From positions 1 to 11,698 of the forward strand of contig JBMSKF010000019.1 in NCBI GenBank assembly GCA_049419605.1: DNA of 11,698 bases. Reading direction: 5' to 3'. The stretch's first letter is position 1. The number at the start of each line of letters is the position of its first letter. The notes under the pieces are model-generated. The model saw only the letters and a list, made by a program, of their open reading frames with translations. It was not told the DNA's origin and ran no database searches. The DNA comes from UBA970 sp049419605. GTDB lineage: Bacteria > Bacillota_I > Bacilli_A > RFN20 > CAG-826. The position numbers and the translations under genes are program-made. This document shows positions 6,236-11,698 of the stretch, one piece after another.

Positions 6236-8899
6236 ATGAAAAAAATGACCACTTTGATGGTTTCATTGATGTTTGTAATTGCTGCATGTGGAGGAAACAC
6301 TTCGAGTGCTTCTTCAGGTTCAACCATATTAGATCCGTTAGATTTACCTGCAGAAAGTGAACCTACGATTATTTTTCACTATAATCGACCCGATGCTGCA
6401 TATGAAAACTGGAATATGTGGATTTGGGCATTAGGATATGAAGGCGCAGGATACCAATTTGATGGCGAAACCACGTATGGTAAATATTTAAGAGAACCAC
6501 TTTCACGTTGGGCTGGTTCCGATGTAATTGGCTTTATCGTGCGTAAGAGCTTACCAAACGAAGACTGGAATTCTAAGGATACTAGCGCTGATCGTTTTGT
6601 TAACTTGAGTGAATGGACCGCCAATGAAAATGGTGATTATCACGTATTTTTAAGATCGATGAATCCATCTGTTTTTGTGGATACAACTGGTACTGTGTAT
6701 AACGGCGTTCGTTCAGCAATGTTCCAAAATTCATCCATTATCTTAGTGAGCACGACAGCCGCTGCAAATAAAATTGAAATTTATGAAAATGAAGTTTTAA
6801 AGAAGACAGTCAATGCATTAACTATTAATAATGCTGTCGATGTTTACGTGAACATTGCAACAGAAATCAGTCCGATTGATTTTACTGCGCAATATACTGC
6901 CAAGGTTTATTTTTCTGAAAATGATCCAAGACCAAGAACAGTTCCTGTATTGGTGAACAATTTATTTTCCTCTACCTCGTTTGGTGAACAATTTAATTAC
7001 ACTGGTGATTTAGGTGCGATTTATTCGCAACAATCGACAACCTTTAAAGTTTGGGCACCAACGTCATCCGACATGAAATTGAGAATTTATAACAACGGAA
7101 CACCCGTTTCAATTTCTGCTCAATTAGGTAGTGATGAATATACCCAAACCAATATGACGCGAGGTGATCGTGGTGTTTGGGAAACTACAATTTCTGGTGA
7201 TTTGCATGGTAAATACTATACCTATGTTGTCAATAATGCGAGTGGTATTCATGAAGTTGTGGATCCATATGCAAAAGGTGCTGGGGTCAATGGTCGACGC
7301 GGCATGATTGTTGATTTTGCGCGCACCAACCCAACTGGTTGGGATGCTGTAAATGACGAAGATACTTATAACTCAAACACAGACGCGATCATTTATGAAC
7401 TCCATGTTCGGGATTTATCGATGGATAGTTCTTGGAATGGTACAGCGGCTAATCGTGGTAAATATGCTGCAATGCATGAAACCGGTACAACATTTACAGG
7501 TTCAGGTCGTACAGTCAAAACAGGATTCGACCATATTAAAGAACTGGGTGTTAATGCGGTTCATATTTTACCAATGTACGACCATCACAATAATGAACTA
7601 TCTGATGAATTTAACTGGGGTTATAATCCGTTAAATTACAACGTTCCTGAAGGTCAATATTCTTCCAATCCTCACGATGGTTTAGTAAGAATTCGTGAAG
7701 TCAAAGACATGATTAAAGCCTATGACGCTGAAGGAATCAAAATTATTTTAGACGTAGTTTATAACCATTTAGGTGATGCCAATGGCAGTAATTTCCAACG
7801 CTTAGTTCCTGGATATTTCTTCCGATATAACTTGGATGGATCTTTATCCAATGGTTCTGGTGTTGGTAACGATACCGCTTCTGAAAGATTTATGTTTTCA
7901 AAATTTATTGTAGATTCCACTGCCTTCTGGGCCGAAGAATATAAATTAGGTGGTTTCCGTTTTGACTTGATGGGATTACATGACACCGCAACCATGAAAG
8001 CTGTACGTGACCGTGTATCTCAAATTGATCCAGATACATTAATTTATGGTGAAGCTTGGACCATGACTGGTACAAGAACTTACTCGAACGTTCCAATGGC
8101 AAACCAATCGAACCTAGCATCTAGTAATATGGCGAATATTGGCGCCTTCTCAGATTTAATGCGTGATGCAATTCGTGGAGGTGTCTTTGATGGTGCTTCT
8201 AAAGGATGGGTCCAAACTGCATCACCAAACTCAAGTAATTTATCTTCATTAAGACGGGCTTTTAAAGGTCAATTGAATACCAATACGGATCCAAAACGTG
8301 TTGTAAATTATGTATCAGCCCATGACAATCATTCTCTATTCGATAAATTATTACTCTCAGGTGTGAGTCAAGCCAACGCGCCTAGAGTAAACACCCAAGC
8401 TTCTTCGATGATGATCTTCTCACAAGGGATTCCTTTCTTCCATGCTGGGGATGAATTGATGAGACAAAAGATTAACGCAGATGGAAGCTTTAATCACAAC
8501 TCATACAATGCATCAGACTCCGTTAACTCAATTAAATGGGCTAATAAAGCGACGTATTTTGACTACTTCACGAAGTACCAAGAAATGATTGCCTTGAGAA
8601 AAGCAACTGAATCGATGAGATTATCAAGTAACCAAGAAATCGGATTACAACAAACAGATTTATCCGAATTTGGTGGATTGACCTTCGGTAATTCAACCGC
8701 AGCATATCGCATTCAATCTCATTTAAATTCAACCGATATGTATGATGAATATGTCATCATTCATAACGGAAACAACGCTGGTATTACCTTGGATGCTACT
8801 GGATATGTGGTTCTGTATGTTTCTTCAGGTAATTTAACTGCAAGTAACGCAACTTCAGTAGGATCAAACGTTTCTGTCGTGTTAGCAAAAAATAATTAA
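6236..8899 (+). CDS. pulA: Type I pullulanase lipoprotein (GH13, alpha-1,6 debranching enzyme)
   Basis: Lipid-anchored extracellular enzyme that hydrolyses alpha-1,6 branch points of pullulan, amylopectin or branched dextrins. The 887 residues show a signal peptide with lipobox IAAC (Cys18), a Ser-rich linker, a CBM41-like module (about 44-145: IIFHYNRPDAAYENWNMWIW), an intermediate beta domain (about 165-235), a CBM48-like domain (about 262-345: TTFKVWAPTSSDMKLRIY), the catalytic barrel and a C-terminal beta domain (about 800-887). Catalytic regions are intact: region I DVVYNH (506-511), region II GFRFD with nucleophile Asp577, region III GEAW with acid/base Glu606, and region IV YVSAHDN with Asp697. 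The type I signature appears as FNWGYNP (459-465) where YNWGYDP is usual. No sortase or S-layer anchor is visible. The start has AAAGGAG seven bases upstream. It is divergent from the transporter operon and followed by its own terminator. Confidence 0.95.
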   Translation: MKKMTTLMVSLMFVIAACGGNTSSASSGSTILDPLDLPAESEPTIIFHYNRPDAAYENWNMWIWALGYEGAGYQFDGETTYGKYLREPLSRWAGSDVIGFIVRKSLPNEDWNSKDTSADRFVNLSEWTANENGDYHVFLRSMNPSVFVDTTGTVYNGVRSAMFQNSSIILVSTTAAANKIEIYENEVLKKTVNALTINNAVDVYVNIATEISPIDFTAQYTAKVYFSENDPRPRTVPVLVNNLFSSTSFGEQFNYTGDLGAIYSQQSTTFKVWAPTSSDMKLRIYNNGTPVSISAQLGSDEYTQTNMTRGDRGVWETTISGDLHGKYYTYVVNNASGIHEVVDPYAKGAGVNGRRGMIVDFARTNPTGWDAVNDEDTYNSNTDAIIYELHVRDLSMDSSWNGTAANRGKYAAMHETGTTFTGSGRTVKTGFDHIKELGVNAVHILPMYDHHNNELSDEFNWGYNPLNYNVPEGQYSSNPHDGLVRIREVKDMIKAYDAEGIKIILDVVYNHLGDANGSNFQRLVPGYFFRYNLDGSLSNGSGVGNDTASERFMFSKFIVDSTAFWAEEYKLGGFRFDLMGLHDTATMKAVRDRVSQIDPDTLIYGEAWTMTGTRTYSNVPMANQSNLASSNMANIGAFSDLMRDAIRGGVFDGASKGWVQTASPNSSNLSSLRRAFKGQLNTNTDPKRVVNYVSAHDNHSLFDKLLLSGVSQANAPRVNTQASSMMIFSQGIPFFHAGDELMRQKINADGSFNHNSYNASDSVNSIKWANKATYFDYFTKYQEMIALRKATESMRLSSNQEIGLQQTDLSEFGGLTFGNSTAAYRIQSHLNSTDMYDEYVIIHNGNNAGITLDATGYVVLYVSSGNLTASNATSVGSNVSVVLAKNN

Positions 8900-8908
8900 G
8901 TTGAAAAG

Positions 8909-8935
8909 AACCTCCTTTATTTAGGAGGTTTTTTT
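8909..8935 (+). terminator. Rho-independent terminator of the pullulanase gene
   Basis: An eight-bp stem AACCTCCT/AGGAGGTT (8909-8916 with 8923-8930) with a six-base loop is followed by five T. It begins ten bases after the pullulanase stop and ends just before the next promoter's -35. Confidence 0.9.
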
Positions 8936-8937
8936 AC

Positions 8938-8966
8938 TTGACAACACATACCCCTATGGGTATATT
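8938..8966 (+). promoter_or_regulatory. Consensus promoter of the persulfide/rhodanese operon
   Basis: A perfect -35 TTGACA (8938-8943), exactly 17 bases, then -10 TATATT (8961-8966). Transcription would start near 8973, giving a very short leader of about 14 bases that begins next to the AGAGG at 8975-8979. Such a strong promoter with an operator in its spacer suggests a gene normally held off by a repressor. Confidence 0.88.
8948..8963. promoter_or_regulatory. CsoR/CstR-type operator
   Basis: The inverted repeat ATACCC-CTAT-GGGTAT has six-base half-sites that are exact complements. It fills the promoter spacer and the first half of the -10. Its form (A/T-rich ends with internal C-run and G-run) is that of operators bound by the CsoR family, which includes copper-sensing CsoR and sulfane-sulfur-sensing CstR. 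The downstream rhodanese and persulfide reductase genes point to a CstR-like repressor whose release is triggered by persulfides. This assignment is by resemblance, and the repressor gene is not in the window. Confidence 0.75.
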
Positions 8967-8986
8967 GTTTGAGAAGAGGTAAAGTC

Positions 8987-10633
8987 ATGTCGATCAAAAC
9001 AATTGTTGTTGTAGGTGGTGTTGCTGGCGGAATGAGCTTTGCAACCCGTTATCGAAGATTAAACATCAATGATAAGATCATTATTTTTGAAAAAGGCCCT
9101 TATGTTTCGTTTGCAAACTGTGGATTACCATATTTCATGTCTGGTGAAATACCCAGTCGCAGTCGTTTGTTAGTGGTGAAGGAAAAGGATTTGGTTCGTC
9201 GTTTTAATCTAGATATACGATCAAATACTGAAGTGATTGCGATAGATGCGGAAAAAAAGTTCATTACTTTTCATTCTAATGGGGTTCAAGGCACTCAAGT
9301 TTATGATGAATTAATTTTATCTCCTGGTGCCAAACCGATCATCCCTCTCATCCAAGGAATTGAAAGTATTCCTCATTTTGAATTAAGAAATATTCCCAAC
9401 CTTGATGCCATCATGGATCACATTTCTAAACATAAACCAGCTTCAGTTGCGATTGTCGGTGGTGGATATATTGGTTTAGAAGTTGCAGAAAACCTTAAAA
9501 AGTTAGGTTTAAATGTAAGTGTCATTGAAAAAGCACCTCATGTAATGCCTGTATTTGATTCAGAAATCGCTTCTTTTGCAACTGAAGAATTGATAAGAAA
9601 TCAAATTCAAATCTTTACTAATGATGAAATCGTCAATGTAACGAATAAGCAAATTGAATTAAAATCAGGACATCATTTAAACGCAGATTTTTTAATACTC
9701 GCTGTTGGAGTTACTCCAGAAAGTACACTCGCTAAAAGCGCTGGAATTTTAACAGGAATGAAAGACGGAATTGTCGTGAATTATCAATATCAAACCAGTA
9801 AAGAAAACATTTACGCGATTGGTGATGCGATTGTTGTTAAACATCAAATTTCCCAACAAGAAACCCTTATCCCTCTTGCATCACCTGCGAATCGTCAAGG
9901 TCGTCAACTTGCAGATATTTTAAGTGGTATACCATCGAACAATAAGGGGTCGATTGGTACTGCCATTGTTCGTTTGTTTGATCTAACTTTTGCATCAACA
10001 GGTTTAAATGAACGACAACTTTCTGGCCGACATTACCAAGTTATTTATGTTCATGGTTACGATCATGTTAGTTATTTTCCTGGCGCAACAACGATTGATT
10101 TAAAACTAATCTATGACAAAGATACAGAATTAATTTTAGGGGCACAGGCTGTGGGTATCAAAGGGGTTGATAAAAGAATTGACGTCATTGCAACCGCAAT
10201 CAAAGCAAAAATGAAAGTTACAGATTTACAAGAATTAGAATTAACATATGCTCCACCTTTCGGCAGTGCCAAAGATGTGGTGAATATGGCAGGGTATATT
10301 GCCCACAACATTCAGCACAAAATTGCACAATCCATTTCTTGGAAACAATTAACAGAATTAGATCACCACTCCGTTACTTTACTTGATGTAAGACCGATGA
10401 TGGAAAGAATGGCCTATGGGCACATTCCCAATGATATCCATATTGATCTTGATGAATTGTATGCAAAGAAACATACCATTCCAAAAGACAAGAAAGTCAT
10501 CGTATACTGCGATGCAGGGTCTAAAGCATACAACGCCGAAAGAATTCTAAAAAACGATGGGTTTGATGTCTACCATTTAGCAGGTGGATATACGATATAC
10601 ACAAAAGGGAAAGGAACCAAAAACCATGTATAA
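8987..10633 (+). CDS. CoA-disulfide reductase / NAD(P)H-dependent persulfide reductase with C-terminal rhodanese domain
   Basis: Cytoplasmic flavoprotein of the CoADR-RHD type, expected to use NAD(P)H to reduce CoA disulfide, CoA persulfide or polysulfide. The 548 residues show the FAD motif GGVAGG (10-15), the active-site motif SFANCGLPY with Cys45, the NAD(P)H motif GGGYIGLE (158-165), the second FAD motif YAIGD (276-280) and the dimerisation-domain motif YAPPFGSAKD (421-430). A rhodanese domain (about 451-548) follows, with LLDVRP (465-470) and active-site Cys508 in CDAGSK, where the common form is CxxGxR. Single active-site Cys plus rhodanese fits the persulfide reductase group better than NADH oxidase. 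The ATG at 8987 has AGAGG seven bases upstream. An in-frame TTG at 8969 is rejected because it precedes the predicted transcription start. The gene overlaps the next rhodanese gene by eight bases. Confidence 0.9.
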   Translation: MSIKTIVVVGGVAGGMSFATRYRRLNINDKIIIFEKGPYVSFANCGLPYFMSGEIPSRSRLLVVKEKDLVRRFNLDIRSNTEVIAIDAEKKFITFHSNGVQGTQVYDELILSPGAKPIIPLIQGIESIPHFELRNIPNLDAIMDHISKHKPASVAIVGGGYIGLEVAENLKKLGLNVSVIEKAPHVMPVFDSEIASFATEELIRNQIQIFTNDEIVNVTNKQIELKSGHHLNADFLILAVGVTPESTLAKSAGILTGMKDGIVVNYQYQTSKENIYAIGDAIVVKHQISQQETLIPLASPANRQGRQLADILSGIPSNNKGSIGTAIVRLFDLTFASTGLNERQLSGRHYQVIYVHGYDHVSYFPGATTIDLKLIYDKDTELILGAQAVGIKGVDKRIDVIATAIKAKMKVTDLQELELTYAPPFGSAKDVVNMAGYIAHNIQHKIAQSISWKQLTELDHHSVTLLDVRPMMERMAYGHIPNDIHIDLDELYAKKHTIPKDKKVIVYCDAGSKAYNAERILKNDGFDVYHLAGGYTIYTKGKGTKNHV

Positions 10634-10934
10634 AACCGTGATGATGCCGGAAGTAGAACAAGCAATGAAGAAGGGACCCATTCATGTCCTTGATGTAAGA
10701 GAACCGGAAGAATTTGAAGAAGGTCACATCCCTGGAGCAATTTTAGCCCCCATTTCAGAATTTATGAATCATATTCACAAGGTTGAGAAAGATAAACATT
10801 ATTATGTTGTTTGTTATTCAGGCGCAAGATCTCAAGTGGTTGCAGAGTATCTTGGAAAACAAGGTTATCAAGTAACCAACGTCATGGGTGGCATGAGCAC
10901 GTATCGTGGCACCAAGGCAACCGGACTAAAGTAA
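10626..10934 (+). CDS. Single-domain rhodanese-like sulfurtransferase
   Basis: Small cytoplasmic rhodanese of 102 residues, about the normal size for a stand-alone domain, which moves sulfane sulfur as a cysteine persulfide. It contains LDVREPEEFEEGHIPGA (22-38), the typical first part of the fold, and the active-site loop CYSGAR (Cys63-Arg68) followed by Ser-Gln, then the closing GGM.TYR element (88-93). The ATG at 10626 overlaps the preceding stop by eight bases, with AAGGA ten bases upstream. A GTG at 10584 would add 14 residues, but these are only out-of-frame codons of the reductase rhodanese domain and are unlike the family, so it is rejected. Tight overlap and a shared promoter suggest that it hands sulfur to or takes sulfur from the fused reductase. 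Confidence 0.9.
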   Translation: MYKTVMMPEVEQAMKKGPIHVLDVREPEEFEEGHIPGAILAPISEFMNHIHKVEKDKHYYVVCYSGARSQVVAEYLGKQGYQVTNVMGGMSTYRGTKATGLK

Positions 10935-10946
10935 TCGTTGAAATGA

Positions 10947-10972
10947 AAAAAGCATCCTCAAGGATGCTTTTT
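10947..10972. terminator. Bidirectional rho-independent terminator between convergent operons
   Basis: An 11-bp stem (10947-10957 with 10962-10972, AAAAAGCATCC/GGATGCTTTTT) with a four-base loop TCAA. T-runs lie on both strands, so it can end the rightward rhodanese transcript and the leftward oxidoreductase transcript, whose stop is at 10987-10989. Confidence 0.9.
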
Positions 10973-10986
10973 ATTTTGCTATAGAT

Positions 10987-11640
10987 TTATACTCTTAATG
11001 ACTTTTCAATTTCATTAAGGAATGCTTCTAGTGGTTGGTTTCCTAAGAGTTCGTACTTTTCGTTAATGATGATTTTTGGCACGCCAGAAACGTTATATTG
11101 TTGCGAAATGCCTGGGAAAGTATTCGCTTCAATCATTTCCGCTTTAATGTTTGGGTTCAACATCGCTAATCGATGGGCATTTTGAACTGCGCCAGGGCAA
11201 TGAGGGCAACTGAGCGTTACAAAGACTTTAATGTTAACGGGTTTATCAATTTTAGCAATGCGATCTAATGCAACTTGTGGAACTTTTAAAGGATGGCCAG
11301 ACATTTCAATTAATGCACTAATAAATGAATTAATTTCATGACCTGCAGGAATACCATTAAATTTAACACCTTTATATTCACCCAAATCATTTAACATGAC
11401 AAAACTAGGTAATAAGGTAATCCCATACTTATCTGCCTCTTTTTGGTTTTGATTTTTGTCTAGAATTTCCAAATTTATCTTGGCATTTGTTTCTTTAAAC
11501 TCAGTCAATAATTGTTTGGTTTCTTGACAAGTTTGGCATCCTTTTTCATCAATAAATAATTTGATCGTGATAGGGCGAACCATTTGTTCTAAGATTTGTG
11601 TAATTTGCTTACGAATATCGTCATTAAAGAATTTTTCCAT
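10987..11640 (-). CDS. Glutaredoxin/PDO-like protein with two thioredoxin folds
   Basis: Predicted cytoplasmic thiol-disulfide oxidoreductase of 217 residues with two tandem thioredoxin-fold units and no signal peptide. Unit 1 (about 1-115) has active site CQTC (35-38) and cis-proline LLPSF (Pro78). Unit 2 (about 120-217) has CPHC (145-148) and cis-proline SGVPKI (Pro188). This layout matches the protein disulfide oxidoreductase family best known from archaea and thermophiles, and the related N-terminal domain of AhpF, where electrons from a thioredoxin reductase pass to the CxxC pairs. The ATG at 11640 is preceded by AAGGAGGT about four bases upstream, which overlaps the stop of the upstream gene. 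That upstream gene ends like thioredoxin reductase, so a reductase-acceptor pair is likely. Targets are not shown by the sequence, but reduction of disulfides or persulfides is plausible beside the sulfur operon. Confidence 0.88.
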   Translation of the reverse strand: MEKFFNDDIRKQITQILEQMVRPITIKLFIDEKGCQTCQETKQLLTEFKETNAKINLEILDKNQNQKEADKYGITLLPSFVMLNDLGEYKGVKFNGIPAGHEINSFISALIEMSGHPLKVPQVALDRIAKIDKPVNIKVFVTLSCPHCPGAVQNAHRLAMLNPNIKAEMIEANTFPGISQQYNVSGVPKIIINEKYELLGNQPLEAFLNEIEKSLRV

Positions 11641-11650
11641 AAATACCTCC

Positions 11651-11698
11651 TTAGGAATGATGGATTAAATATTGTTGAATTGCCAGAGCGGCTTTTGC
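11651..11698 (-). CDS. 3' end of an upstream gene, possibly thioredoxin reductase (partial)
   Basis: One minus-strand frame reads AKAALAIQQYLIHHS and then TAA at 11653-11651, with the stop embedded in the Shine-Dalgarno of the next gene (CCTAAGGAGG). The A-K-A-A-x-A-I-Q-x-Y-L pattern resembles the last helix of thioredoxin reductases and related flavoproteins, which contacts FAD. A thioredoxin reductase would be a natural partner for the downstream two-fold oxidoreductase. Only 15 codons are visible, and another frame stays open through this stretch, so both frame and identity are inferred. Confidence 0.5.
   Translation of the reverse strand, partial: AKAALAIQQYLIHHS

Noticed and set aside
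5967..6323. Overlapping open frames on both strands across the divergent promoter region
   Set aside because: They run through the promoter, the operator and the starts of two real genes, and their sequences are low-complexity and unlike any family.
7759..8120. Minus-strand open frames inside pullulanase
   Set aside because: They are antisense to the catalytic barrel, whose conserved motifs explain the sequence.
8948..8963. Copper-responsive CsoR control of the operon
   Set aside because: The operator alone cannot separate CsoR from CstR, but no copper pump or chaperone is nearby and both genes handle sulfur, so the persulfide sensor is preferred.
8969..8986. TTG start extending the persulfide reductase by six residues
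   Set aside because: It lies only three bases after the -10 hexamer and before the expected transcription start; the ATG at 8987 has a proper Shine-Dalgarno.
10584..10625. GTG start extending the small rhodanese by 14 residues
   Set aside because: The extra residues are out-of-frame reading of the upstream rhodanese domain and are not family-like; the ATG at 10626 gives a normal-sized domain.

Overview
The window reads as a low-GC, Gram-positive-type chromosome segment. Base composition looks AT-rich by eye (not computed). Shine-Dalgarno sites are strong, of the AGGAGG type. Four of the complete or partial starch genes begin with short lipoprotein signal peptides ending in [L/I]-x-[A/G]-C, followed by Gly/Ser/Thr-rich linkers, with no sign of an outer membrane. 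Tryptophan is encoded by TGG in the parts I translated by hand, and no gene needs TGA read as Trp, so the standard code fits. A monoderm of the Bacillota/Mycoplasmatota group, for example an Acholeplasma/Izemoplasma-like lineage, is my inference and not something the sequence proves.

Positions 1-8935 form a starch/maltodextrin utilisation locus with two divergent units. Leftward from about 6100 runs an operon: a SusE/SusF-like carbohydrate-binding lipoprotein, a MalE-type substrate-binding lipoprotein, a hairpin (likely attenuator), then MalF-type and MalG-type permeases and the 5' part of a GH13 alpha-amylase lipoprotein cut by the window edge. Rightward runs a single gene for a lipoprotein type I pullulanase, closed by a terminator. 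The 162-base divergent region carries a good promoter for the leftward operon, with a near-consensus CcpA/LacI-family operator (cre) between its -35 and -10. Pullulanase and amylase would cut starch at the cell surface, the SusE-like protein would hold glycan, and MalE-MalFG would import the oligosaccharides. The transporter ATPase is not here.

Positions 8936-10976 form a sulfur/persulfide operon. A textbook promoter (TTGACA-17-TATATT) has an inverted repeat ATACCC-N4-GGGTAT in its spacer, which resembles CsoR/CstR-family operators. It drives a CoA-disulfide reductase/NADH-dependent persulfide reductase fused to a rhodanese domain, and an overlapping single-domain rhodanese. The gene content argues for sulfane-sulfur (CstR) rather than copper (CsoR) sensing. 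No regulator gene is in the window.

Positions 10987-11698, convergent with the above and sharing a bidirectional terminator, hold a two-thioredoxin-fold protein disulfide oxidoreductase (CQTC and CPHC). Upstream of it are the last codons of a gene whose C-terminus resembles thioredoxin reductase, so this looks like a disulfide-reducing pair. I see no tRNA, rRNA, CRISPR array, insertion sequence or prophage signal.
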